Below are positions 33,580-41,953 of a DNA stretch of 64,000 bases, piece by piece. The stretch spans positions 1 to 64,000 of the forward strand of contig DASXRQ010000253.1 in assembly GCA_036506495.1 (NCBI GenBank), read 5' to 3'. This stretch comes from DASXRC01 sp036506495. Lineage in GTDB: Bacteria > Actinomycetota > Actinomycetes > Mycobacteriales > Micromonosporaceae. Both the position numbers and the translations under genes were made by a program. The notes beneath the pieces are model-generated. The model ran no database searches and was not told the DNA's origin. It was given only the letters and a program-made list of their open reading frames with translations. Positions within the stretch are counted from its first letter, which is position 1. Every line of letters starts with the position of its first letter.

Positions 33580-34338
33580 GTGCGCATCGCCGGCGCGGTG
33601 GCCCTGGTCACGGGTGCGTCGTCCGGGATCGGCCGCGCGACGGCCGAGTCTCTGGCGGCGGCCGGTGCGCGTGTCATCGTGCACGGGCGGGATGAGGCCG
33701 CGCTGGACGAGCTGGCTCGGCGGCTCGGCGGGACGTCCCTGGCCCAGGACCTGGCCGCGGTGGGCGCGGCCGACCGCCTCGCGGCCGCGGCCCTCGAGAC
33801 CGCGGGCCGCGTGGACATCCTCGTCGGCAACGCGGGGATCGGCTGGGCCGGCCCGTTCGCCGAGATGCCGGCCGGCGACATCGAGCGGCTCGTGGCGGTC
33901 AACCTGTCCGCACCGATCATGCTGACCCGCGCCCTCCTGCCTGCCATGCGGGCGCAGGGCGGTGGATACCTCGCGTTCGTCACCTCCATCGCCGGCCGGC
34001 TCGGGGTCGCCGGCGAGGCGGTGTACGCGGCCAGCAAGGCGGGCCTGGACGCGTTCGCGGAGAGCCTGCGCCTGGAGCTGCGGGGCACGGGCGTGGGCGT
34101 CGGAGTCCTGGTCCCCGGCGTCGTGGCGACCCGGTTCTTCGAGCGCCGCGGGCGTGCGTACGGTCGCAGCCGCCCGCGACCGGTCGCGGCCGGATCGGTT
34201 GCCGGCGCCCTCGTGCGCATGATCGAATCCGGGGGAGCCGAGGCGTTCCGACCGCGGTGGCTGCGGCTGCCGGTGGCGATCCGCGGGGTCGTGCCCGGCG
34301 CCTACCGCGGCCTCGCTGGGCGGTTCGGCGGCAGTTGA
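33580..34338 (+). CDS. Short-chain dehydrogenase/reductase (SDR)
   Basis: 252 residues. The cofactor motif TGASSGIG lies at residue 11, the structural NAG in GNAGIGWAGP, and the catalytic Ser/Tyr/Lys set is VTSIAGRLG ... YAASKAGLDAF. The C-terminus (RSRPRPVAAGSVAGALVRMIESG) is the usual substrate-binding region of lipid or ketone-type SDRs. It starts 16 bases after the acyl-CoA synthetase, so the two form an operon. The redox substrate is unknown. Confidence 0.9.
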   Translation: MRIAGAVALVTGASSGIGRATAESLAAAGARVIVHGRDEAALDELARRLGGTSLAQDLAAVGAADRLAAAALETAGRVDILVGNAGIGWAGPFAEMPAGDIERLVAVNLSAPIMLTRALLPAMRAQGGGYLAFVTSIAGRLGVAGEAVYAASKAGLDAFAESLRLELRGTGVGVGVLVPGVVATRFFERRGRAYGRSRPRPVAAGSVAGALVRMIESGGAEAFRPRWLRLPVAIRGVVPGAYRGLAGRFGGS

Positions 34339-34448
34339 CCGGATGTGCAGCCAGCCGGATCGGCCCACGTCACTCGGGGCCGGGCCGGCGACAACGGGAC
34401 AGCCTGTGCAAAGATCGATTGGTAACGGTCCAGAGGTAGGGAGCGATC

Positions 34449-35432
34449 GTGCTCTTGGCTGTCGGCTTCGGGGTGCTGGCGGCATTCTTGTTCGCCGGCT
34501 CGGCGTCGCTGCAGCAACACGCGGCGCAGCGCGACGAGTACCGGCGCGCGGCGACGACCCGTGCGGCCGGCCGCACGGCGATCGTCGGTGCGCTCCTCCA
34601 CCTGGTCCGGCGGCTCGTTCACCGGCGGCTGTGGCTGATCGGCTGGGTCACCAACCTGGTCGGCTTCGCCGTCCAGGCGCTGGCGCTGTACTTCGGGTCG
34701 GTGGCGCTGGTCCAGCCGTTGATGGTGTTGCAGCTGCTCTTCGCGCTGCCCATGGCGCTGGCATGGCGGCGCCGCTGGCCGCAGTGGCGCGACTGGCTGG
34801 CGGCCGGGCTGGTCAGCGGCGGGCTCGCGGTGTTCCTCGCCGTCCGCGACGTGGCTCCGCGAACCGACGAGCCCGATCGGGCGCGGCTCCTCGTCGCCAT
34901 CCTGGCCACCGCGGGCGCCGTCGGGGTGCTCATGTTGGCTGCGGTGGGACGGCCGATCCTCGTGCACGCGACCCTCATCGCGATCGCGGCCGGCCTCTGC
35001 TTCGCGTGCACCGCCGTGACGATCAAGCTGACCTCCGAGGATCTGGTCAACTTCGGTGTCGCCGCCACCGCGCGGGACTGGCCGGGGTACGCGTTGGCGG
35101 CGTCCGCGCTCGGCGGCCTGATCCTGGAACAGGGCGCGTTCGCGACGGGCTCGCTGCCCTCCGCGGTGGCGGCCATGAACATCACCAACGCGGTGGCCGG
35201 CTACCTGGTGGGCATATTCGCCTTCAACGTCGCGGTGCCGACGGGTGCCGACTCGCTCGCCGCGCTGGCCGGCGCCGCCGTGCTCATCTCGGCGGGCGCC
35301 GTCGGGCTGGCGAACTCGCCCATCGTCAGAGCGGATCTTCCCGAGGAGCCGGGTCCGCCCGCCGCACGGCCGGGCCCACCCGCCGTCGCGCCCGCCGCGC
35401 CGGTGCCGGTCGGTAGACCGCGGGGCCGGTGA
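34449..35432 (+). CDS. DMT superfamily membrane protein
   Basis: 327 residues with about nine helices of the drug/metabolite transporter fold: FGVLAAFLFAGSASLQQHAA at the N-terminus, GSVALVQPLMVLQLLFALPMA (helix 4-type), and SLPSAVAAMNITNAVAGYLVG (late helices). The Pro-rich C-terminus (from residue 295) is cytoplasmic. The family lacks known substrates. GTG 34449. It ends in a GTGA overlap with the PAP2-acyltransferase gene and is coupled to it. Confidence 0.75.
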   Translation: MLLAVGFGVLAAFLFAGSASLQQHAAQRDEYRRAATTRAAGRTAIVGALLHLVRRLVHRRLWLIGWVTNLVGFAVQALALYFGSVALVQPLMVLQLLFALPMALAWRRRWPQWRDWLAAGLVSGGLAVFLAVRDVAPRTDEPDRARLLVAILATAGAVGVLMLAAVGRPILVHATLIAIAAGLCFACTAVTIKLTSEDLVNFGVAATARDWPGYALAASALGGLILEQGAFATGSLPSAVAAMNITNAVAGYLVGIFAFNVAVPTGADSLAALAGAAVLISAGAVGLANSPIVRADLPEEPGPPAARPGPPAVAPAAPVPVGRPRGR

Positions 35433-37459
35433 CCATGGTCGGTGCGGGGGGAACCGGACGGCGGGAGGTCGCCCTCGGGCTGGGGGTGTTCGGCGTCTAC
35501 GCGGTCGTCGCCGTGGCGACCGCCGGCGACACGTACGGCTCGGCGGAGCGGCACGGCCGGGACATCCTCGACCTGGAACGGGCGATGCACGTGGCCGTCG
35601 AGGAGCCGCTGAACGCCGCGCTCGCGCCGCACCCGGTGCTGTCCACGGTCGCCAACTACGAGTACGCGTACGGCTATCTCATCACCGCCGCGGCGCTACT
35701 CGTCTGGCTCTACGTGCGTCGGCCCGACCAGTACCGCTGGGCTCGCACGTTCTTCCTCGTGGTCAACGGGATTGGGGTCGCCTGCTTCGCGCTTTATCCG
35801 GTGACGCCGCCGCGGCTGCTGTCCGGCGCGGGTTTCGTGGACACTGTGAGCGTGGGTCACACGTTCGGTTCCTGGGGGTCACCGATACTGGACCCCGCGA
35901 ACCACGTCGCGGCGATGCCCTCCCTGCACGTCGCCTGGGGACTGTGGGTCGTCACGGTACTGATCTGCATGTCGAGCCCCGGGTGGCTGCGGCTCGGCGC
36001 CGCGGGCCACGTGGCGCTGACGACGCTCGTCATCCTGGCCACGGCGAACCACTACCTGCTCGACGCCGCCGGCGGCGCGGTCGCCGTCGCCGCGGCGTAC
36101 GGGCTGACGACCCGGGTGATGGATCGCCCGGGCCGGGCCGCCGCCCGCATCGCCGCGGCGGACGCGTTCTTCCTCTACGCCGAGTCGGCCACCGCGCCAC
36201 AGCACGTCGGTGGGCTCGTCGTCATGCGGGACACGCCCGACGGAGGCACGCCGTACGCGGACGGACTGCGCGCCCGGATGGAGACGAACCTTGCCCGTCT
36301 GCCGCGGCTGCGCCAGCGGCCGTCGGCGCCGTCGCGGTGGCGCCGGCCGCGCTGGGTGCCGGCGGACGGCCTCGACTGGGCCTGGCACATGCCGGTCGTG
36401 AACCTCGCCGGCCCGGACGGGCGGCCAGGCGGCCCCGCCGCGCTGCGGGCCCTGGTCGCGGAGCTGCAGGCCACGCCGCTGCCGCGCGACCGGCCGCTGT
36501 GGCGCCTCATCACGGTCACCGGCGTGGCCGAGGGCGAGGTGGCCGCGATCCCCCTGGTCCACCACGCGGTAGCGGACGGCATGGCGCTGCTCGACATCGC
36601 CGCGGGGCTGATCGACCCGGACCCGGTGTGGCGGTCCGGCGGATCCACGGAGCCGGGTGTGCTCCGCCGGGCGATGGGCGTCGCGACCGGCCTGATCCAG
36701 CTCGCCGGGGACAGCACACACCCGCCGCGGCTGCCCTCCGGGCGGGTGTCCGCCCGCCGGTTCGCTACGACCGCCGTGCCGTTGCGGACGGTCCGGCGCA
36801 TCGCCGAAGCCCACCGCGTCCACGTCAGCGATGTGCTGTTGTCGGCCGTCGCCGGCGCCGCACACCGGGTGCTCGCCGGGCCGGAGACCCCGCGCTGGCT
36901 GCGCGTGTCGGTGCCGCTGGCGCTGCGCGGGCCGACCGGCGCGCGGTCCGGCAACGTGACGGCCGGCGTAATGCTGGACCTGCCGCTGGCGCCGATGTCC
37001 GAGGTCGAGCGCCTCGCCGAGACGAGCCGGCGGACCGGCCGGCTGCGCGGTGGCACGCGGGCACTGGCCGCGCGCTTCGTGGTCGGCTCCGCCGTCGCGG
37101 CGCTGCCCGCACCCGCGCAGGCGTGGTTCGCTCGGACCGTGTACGGCCACCGCTTCTTCCAGGCGATTGTCTCCAACATCCCGGGCCCGGCCGGGTCGTA
37201 CCGCTTCGGAGGCGCGCCCGTGCTCGGGGTGTACCCCATCGTGCCGCTCGCGGACGGCGCTCCGCTCGCCATCGGCGTGCTGGGCTGGGGTTCGCGGCTG
37301 TTCGTCGGCGTCAGCGTCGATCCGGCCCTGGTGGACGACGCGGACCGTCTCGCCGTCGCGGTGCGCGCCGTGCTCGACGAGCTCGCCCGGACTGCGGGCC
37401 GGCCGCCGGAACCGGGCGAGCCGGCCCCGAGGGGGCGGGCTAGCGCCGAGGCCTGGTGA
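35429..37459 (+). CDS. PAP2-like phosphatase fused to wax ester synthase/diacylglycerol acyltransferase
   Basis: 676 residues in two parts. Residues about 15-230 form a membrane PAP2/inositolphosphotransferase-like domain with several helices and the catalytic loop AAMPSLHVAW, then ANHYLLDAAGG (phosphatase motifs with the second His). Residues about 240-670 form a WS/DGAT domain: PQHVGGLVVM, the active-site HHAVADG (HHxxxDG, about residue 375), NVTAGVMLDLPL and SNIPGPAGSYRFGGA. A membrane phosphatase making diacylglycerol or removing a phosphate, joined to an acyltransferase using it, would channel lipid to triacylglycerol or wax ester. Start GTG 35429 or ATG 35435. The last 20 bases overlap the PucR gene. 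Confidence 0.87.
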   Translation: MTMVGAGGTGRREVALGLGVFGVYAVVAVATAGDTYGSAERHGRDILDLERAMHVAVEEPLNAALAPHPVLSTVANYEYAYGYLITAAALLVWLYVRRPDQYRWARTFFLVVNGIGVACFALYPVTPPRLLSGAGFVDTVSVGHTFGSWGSPILDPANHVAAMPSLHVAWGLWVVTVLICMSSPGWLRLGAAGHVALTTLVILATANHYLLDAAGGAVAVAAAYGLTTRVMDRPGRAAARIAAADAFFLYAESATAPQHVGGLVVMRDTPDGGTPYADGLRARMETNLARLPRLRQRPSAPSRWRRPRWVPADGLDWAWHMPVVNLAGPDGRPGGPAALRALVAELQATPLPRDRPLWRLITVTGVAEGEVAAIPLVHHAVADGMALLDIAAGLIDPDPVWRSGGSTEPGVLRRAMGVATGLIQLAGDSTHPPRLPSGRVSARRFATTAVPLRTVRRIAEAHRVHVSDVLLSAVAGAAHRVLAGPETPRWLRVSVPLALRGPTGARSGNVTAGVMLDLPLAPMSEVERLAETSRRTGRLRGGTRALAARFVVGSAVAALPAPAQAWFARTVYGHRFFQAIVSNIPGPAGSYRFGGAPVLGVYPIVPLADGAPLAIGVLGWGSRLFVGVSVDPALVDDADRLAVAVRAVLDELARTAGRPPEPGEPAPRGRASAEAW

Positions 37460-38690
37460 CCGCGGCGGCCCCGTGGCGTCGCGTGCCGCTGCCGGCCGAC
37501 GGCCCGGCCGGGCCCGGACGGTTCCACACCAGGGCCAGCGTCAACCGGGCTCGCTCCGGCGGGTCGTCGAGGGCCGCCCCGAACAGGTCGTGCAGCTGGG
37601 CCATCCGGTACCGCACGGTCTGCGGATGCACGTGCAGCTCCGCGGCCATCGCCTTCCGGTCGCCGAAGTGGCGCAGCCAGCACGCCAGCGTGTTGGTCAG
37701 CCGCTCCCGGACCGCGGCGGGGTGCCCGTCGAGCGGGGCGAGCGCCGTGCGGCGCAGGGCGTCGAGCAGGCGCGGGTCGCGGTGCACGATGATCGCGTCC
37801 AGGTGCTCGTCGGCGAAGACCGGGTCCTCCTCCAGTACGCCGGTCCGCTGCAACGCGGCGGCGACCTCGGCGATGTGCACGCTCGCGGGCAGGTGCTGCA
37901 ACGGCACCGGGTGTCCGACCACGGCCCCGGCGCCGGCGAGCGCCTCCACCAGGCGCTCGCGTCGCCCGGGCCCCACCGGGTCCGGGACGATGGCGCCCAG
38001 CAGCGTCCGACGCCTGATCAGCAGGCACGAACTGTCCAATCGCGACACGATGGCCTGACCGGCGTCGTTGTTCGGGTCGACCAGGATCACCGCCGCCTCG
38101 CGCGGGAGCGGCCACCCCGCGCGCGCGGCCGCCGCCCGCAGTAGCTCGGTGTCGCAGCGGTCGGACAGCAGCATCTCGACCAGGTCGTCCCGCAACCGTT
38201 CGCGCTCGACCGCGGCCCGTGACTGCTCCAGCACGAACCCTCGTGCGGAGGCCGACGACAGCTGGTCGACGAAGATGAACACCGCCTCGGCGAGCGCCGC
38301 GAGCCCCGTCGGAGGCACGCCGAACTCCAGGGCCGCCGAGGACACGTGCCGCCACGCCACCCGCGCCCCGACCTGGTACGCGGACAGCAGCGTGGTCAGC
38401 TCGCGACCCTCACGCCACTGGACCCGGCCGATCTCCTCGAACAGTGCGACCTGCGGTTCGGACCCGTTTTCTCGAGGAAGGACCCCCGGCTGCTCGGCGA
38501 TCGCCACCAACCACCGGGTGAACGCCTTCGCCGCCATCGCGACGTCGTCCTGCTCGTGGGCGAGGAACTCGGCGTAGTCGGGCCAGTCCACGCGGAATAG
38601 GGCACGCACCTCGGCGAGGATGTCGGGCAGCCGTGCCTCGAGGGCCGGGACGAGCCACTCCAGCTCTGATTCCTTGTGTGTGACGTCCAC
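37440..38690 (-). CDS. PucR/CdaR-type transcriptional regulator
   Basis: 416 residues. The C-terminal HTH_30 is clear: LTNTLACWLRHFGDRKAMAA, ELHVHPQTVRYRMAQLHDLFG (residues about 340-385), which is the PucR family HTH. The N-terminal half (LEWLVPALEARLPDILAEV, FEEIGRVQWREGRELTTLLS) is a RsbR-like or sensing domain, and the middle part (VERERLRDDLVEMLL) a GGDEF-like linker. I chose GTG 38690. It is divergent from the hopanoid operon with a 134-base gap, so regulation of that operon is plausible. Confidence 0.87.
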   Translation of the reverse strand: MDVTHKESELEWLVPALEARLPDILAEVRALFRVDWPDYAEFLAHEQDDVAMAAKAFTRWLVAIAEQPGVLPRENGSEPQVALFEEIGRVQWREGRELTTLLSAYQVGARVAWRHVSSAALEFGVPPTGLAALAEAVFIFVDQLSSASARGFVLEQSRAAVERERLRDDLVEMLLSDRCDTELLRAAAARAGWPLPREAAVILVDPNNDAGQAIVSRLDSSCLLIRRRTLLGAIVPDPVGPGRRERLVEALAGAGAVVGHPVPLQHLPASVHIAEVAAALQRTGVLEEDPVFADEHLDAIIVHRDPRLLDALRRTALAPLDGHPAAVRERLTNTLACWLRHFGDRKAMAAELHVHPQTVRYRMAQLHDLFGAALDDPPERARLTLALVWNRPGPAGPSAGSGTRRHGAAAVTRPRR

Positions 38691-38717
38691 TCGTACACGT
38701 CTACCGGAAACGGGGCC

Positions 38718-38742
38718 ATCGGCGCACCCGCGCGCCGATTTT
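38718..38742. terminator. Hairpin with T-run in the PucR/hpnC gap
   Basis: ATCGGCGC (38718-38725) and GCGCCGAT (38732-38739) pair perfectly over a six-base loop and are followed on the + strand by TTTT (38739-38742). This looks like a factor-independent terminator or attenuator on the + strand, 83 bases before the hpnC start. It could also be an operator. Confidence 0.45.
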
Positions 38743-38824
38743 GTACGTGCGTGACAACCCGACACGCCGAGATCTACGCGCTGAGTTGCAGCACCCGGCA
38801 CCCTAGGAGGGGCAACATCTGCAC

Positions 38825-39745
38825 GTGGGCGGGACACGGGCGGGGGGCCCCGGGGACATCGCGGGGGTAAATGCGGCGGCGGACTCGCTCGCGCGCGCCG
38901 GCGGCCCGGCCGACGCCTACCTGCGCAAACGCGAGCGGAGCGAGAACTTCCCCGTCGCGCTGCGGGTGTTACCGAGCGACCGCCGCCGGCATCTGGTCGC
39001 GGTGTACGACGTGGCCCGCGTGATCGACGATCTCGGTGACGACGCGCCCGGTGACCGTCGGGCGCAGCTGCGCGAGTTCGCCGACGATCTTTTCACCATC
39101 TGGGACGGCGGCGAGCCCCGGGCCCCGGTGCTGCGGCGGCTCGCCGAGACGGTGACCGCCTGCGGCCTCGGCCCGCGGCCGTTCCTCGATCTGATCGAGG
39201 CCAACCTCCGGGACCAGGAAATCACCTCGTACCCCGCGTACGCGGATCTGTTGGACTATTGCGCGCTGTCCGCCAACCCGGTGGGCCGGATCGTGCTCGC
39301 GGTGTTCGGCGCCGCCACGCCGGATCGGGAGGAATTGTCGGATCGGATCTGCAGCGGACTGCAGATCATCGAGCACTGCCAGGACATCGTGGAGGACCGG
39401 CGGGCCGGCCGCATCTACCTGCCGCTGGAAGACCTGGACCGGTTCGGGGTACGGCCCGCGGACCTCGACGCCGCGCGGCCGAGCCCCGCGCTGCGGCGGC
39501 TGGTCGCCTTCGAGGCCGGCCGCGCCGCGGCCTTGGTCGACTCCGGCCTGCCGCTCCTGCGGCAGCTGCGCGGCTGGGCTCGGCTGGCCGTGACCGGGTA
39601 CGCCGCGGGCGGTCGGGCGGCCGTGGTGGCGCTGCGCCGCGCCGGCTGGGACGCGGTCACCGAGCGCCCGCGGGCCCGCCGCCGGGACTTGATCGCGCAG
39701 CTCGTGGCCGTTACCGCTGGGAGGAGGCTTCCGTCGGATGGGTAG
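38825..39745 (+). CDS. hpnC: Squalene synthase HpnC (hydroxysqualene synthase)
   Basis: 306 residues of the trans-prenyltransferase squalene/phytoene synthase fold. Together with HpnD and HpnE it turns farnesyl diphosphate into squalene; HpnC converts presqualene diphosphate to hydroxysqualene. The two Asp-rich metal motifs are VIDDLGDD (about residue 68) and EHCQDIVEDRR (about residue 185). The order HpnC-HpnD-HpnE is typical. GTG 38825, with AGGAGG 14 bases upstream, a long spacing; no better start lies in frame. First gene of the operon; its end overlaps hpnD by eight bases. Confidence 0.92.
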   Translation: MGGTRAGGPGDIAGVNAAADSLARAGGPADAYLRKRERSENFPVALRVLPSDRRRHLVAVYDVARVIDDLGDDAPGDRRAQLREFADDLFTIWDGGEPRAPVLRRLAETVTACGLGPRPFLDLIEANLRDQEITSYPAYADLLDYCALSANPVGRIVLAVFGAATPDREELSDRICSGLQIIEHCQDIVEDRRAGRIYLPLEDLDRFGVRPADLDAARPSPALRRLVAFEAGRAAALVDSGLPLLRQLRGWARLAVTGYAAGGRAAVVALRRAGWDAVTERPRARRRDLIAQLVAVTAGRRLPSDG

Positions 39746-40595
39746 CGTCGGCGAGGCGTACGTGGTGTGCGAATCGATCACGCGGCGACAGGCCCGCAAC
39801 TTCTACTACGGGATCCGGCTGCTGCCCGCGGCGAAGCGGAGCGCCCTGTGCGCCGTGTACGCGCTCGCCCGACGGATCGACGACATCGGCGACGGCGACC
39901 TGCCCTCGGCCGACAAGGCCGCGGCGCTCGCGGACGTCCGCACGTCGCTGAAGGACATCGACGCCGGCACCGACCCGGTCCTGGTGGCGGTCGCGGATGC
40001 CGCGCGGCGGTTCCCGGTCCCGTTGGGGGCGTTCGACGAGCTCGTCGACGGCGTCGAGATGGACGTCTCCGGCCGGCGCTACGACGACTTCGACGAGCTC
40101 GTCGGCTACTGCCGGTGCGTGGCGGGCTCGATCGGGCGGCTGTGCCTGGGCGTGTTCGGCTCCCACCCGGACCCGCGCGCCGCCGAGTACGCCGACGCCC
40201 TCGGCATCGCGCTCCAGCAGATCAACATCCTGCGGGACATCCGGGAGGACCTCGTCAACGGTCGGGTGTACCTGCCACGCCAGGACCTCGAGCGGTTCGG
40301 CGTGCGGCTGGAACTCGACGAGCGGCGGGTCCTGGCCGACCGCGATGGCGGCCTGGCGCGGCTGATCACCTTCGCCGCGGGACGCGCGCGCACCTGGCAC
40401 GAGCGCGGAATGCATCTGCTGCCGCTCATCGACCGCCGCAGCGCGGCCTGCACCGCGGCCATGTCCGGCATCTACGGGCGGCTGCTCGAGCGCATCGCCC
40501 AGGACCCGACCGCCGTGTACGACCGGCGACTGTCCCTGTCCGGCTGGCAGAAGGCCGCCGTGGCCGCTCGCGCACTCGTCGGAGCGGCGTCATGA
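39738..40595 (+). CDS. hpnD: Presqualene diphosphate synthase HpnD
   Basis: 285 residues, same fold as HpnC. It joins two farnesyl diphosphates head to head to presqualene diphosphate. Asp-rich motifs are RRIDDIGDGD (about residue 46) and LRDIREDL (about residue 163), with YGIRLLPAAKRSALCAVYAL near the N-terminus, the FPP-binding region. ATG 39738 overlaps the hpnC stop and its own stop overlaps the hpnE start (ATGA), so the three squalene genes are coupled. Confidence 0.93.
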   Translation: MGSVGEAYVVCESITRRQARNFYYGIRLLPAAKRSALCAVYALARRIDDIGDGDLPSADKAAALADVRTSLKDIDAGTDPVLVAVADAARRFPVPLGAFDELVDGVEMDVSGRRYDDFDELVGYCRCVAGSIGRLCLGVFGSHPDPRAAEYADALGIALQQINILRDIREDLVNGRVYLPRQDLERFGVRLELDERRVLADRDGGLARLITFAAGRARTWHERGMHLLPLIDRRSAACTAAMSGIYGRLLERIAQDPTAVYDRRLSLSGWQKAAVAARALVGAAS

Positions 40596-41953
40596 ACCCC
40601 GGTGGCGTCGCCGTCATCGGCGGTGGACTGGCGGGCATCACCGCGGCGTTGCGCTGCGCGGATGCCGGTTACCCGGTCACGCTCCTCGAGGCCCGGCCAT
40701 GGCTGGGCGGCCTGACGTACTCGTTCCGCCGCGGCGACCTCGACGTCGACAACGGCCAGCACGTGTTCCTGCGATGCTGCACGGCGTACCGCGGACTGCT
40801 CGGCCGGCTCGGCGTCTCGGACCAGGTCCACCTGCAGGAGCGGCTGGACATTCCGGTGCGGTCGCCACACGCGCCGCCCAGCCGGCTGCGCCGGAACCGG
40901 CTGCCCGCGCCGCTGCACCTGGGCGGGGCGCTGTTGCGCTACCGGCTGCTCGGCCCGGCACAGCGGCTCCGGTTCATCCGCGCGGCGCTCGCGCTGCGGC
41001 ACGTCGACCGCACCGACCCGGCGGTCGACCGCCGGACGTTCGGCGCTTGGCTGGCCGAGACCCGGCAGGACGCCGGCACCGTGCAGGCCCTATGGGACCT
41101 CGTCGGGCTGGCCACCCTCAACGCCCGCGCGGACGAGGCGTCGCTGGCCCTGGCCGCCATGGTCTTCCAGGTTGGACTGTTGACCGAGGCCGGAGCGGCG
41201 GACATCGGGTGGTCCCGCGTGCCGCTCCGCCGGCTGCACGGGGACGCGGCGGCGAGCCGGCTGGCCGAGGCCGGAGCGACGGTGCGCACCGGGGTCCGGG
41301 TTGACACCGTGGAGCGGCGGGGCAGCGGCTGGGCCGTCGCCGCGGGGGAGGAGGAGTACGTGGTCGATCACGTGGTGCTGGCGGTCCCACCGCCCGCGGC
41401 CGAGGGCCTGGCACCGGCGGGCGGCATCGCGATGGTGGACGGCTGGTCCGCCCGGCTGGGGAGTTCGCCGATCATCAACGCGCACGTGGTGCTCGATCGG
41501 CGGGTCATGGCCGAGGCGTTCGTGGCCGGCGTGGGCACGCCGATCCAGTGGGTCTTCGACCGCACCGGCCAGTCCGGCATGGACGGCCACGGCCAGTACC
41601 TCGCGGTCTCCGTGTCGGCCGCCGACGAGCTGGTCGACCTGTCCGTGAACGACCTGCGCGAGCGGCTGCTGCCGCCGCTGCGCGCGCTGCTGCCCGAGAT
41701 CGCCCGCGCTCGCGTGACCGACTTCTTCGTCACCAGGGAACGGAACGCGACGTTCCGGCCGGCGCCGGGCAGCGGCGCGCTGCGACCGCCCGCCGTGACC
41801 GGGCTGCCGGGGCTGTACCTGGCCGGCGCGTGGACCGACACCGGGTGGCCCGCGACCATGGAGGGCGCGGTACGCAGCGGAGAGTCGGCGGCGGCCGCCG
41901 TGTTCGCCGCGACCGCCGGGCCCCGGAACCGAACGGAGGCGGTGGCCCCATGA
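40592..41953 (+). CDS. hpnE: Hydroxysqualene dehydroxylase HpnE (FAD)
   Basis: 453 residues, an amine-oxidase-like flavoprotein. The FAD motif VAVIGGGLAGITAALRCADA (residues 5-24) is followed by TLLEARPWLGGLTYSF and DVDNGQHVFLRCC, as in HpnE. The C-terminal GLYLAGAWTDTGWPATMEGA (FAD second motif) is complete. It reduces and dehydroxylates hydroxysqualene to squalene. The start is in ATGA overlap with hpnD; the end overlaps the polyprenyl synthase by four bases. Confidence 0.93.
   Translation: MNPGGVAVIGGGLAGITAALRCADAGYPVTLLEARPWLGGLTYSFRRGDLDVDNGQHVFLRCCTAYRGLLGRLGVSDQVHLQERLDIPVRSPHAPPSRLRRNRLPAPLHLGGALLRYRLLGPAQRLRFIRAALALRHVDRTDPAVDRRTFGAWLAETRQDAGTVQALWDLVGLATLNARADEASLALAAMVFQVGLLTEAGAADIGWSRVPLRRLHGDAAASRLAEAGATVRTGVRVDTVERRGSGWAVAAGEEEYVVDHVVLAVPPPAAEGLAPAGGIAMVDGWSARLGSSPIINAHVVLDRRVMAEAFVAGVGTPIQWVFDRTGQSGMDGHGQYLAVSVSAADELVDLSVNDLRERLLPPLRALLPEIARARVTDFFVTRERNATFRPAPGSGALRPPAVTGLPGLYLAGAWTDTGWPATMEGAVRSGESAAAAVFAATAGPRNRTEAVAP

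Noticed and set aside
36175..38355. 726-codon minus-strand frame across DGAT and PucR
   Set aside because: Shadow of both, no family features.
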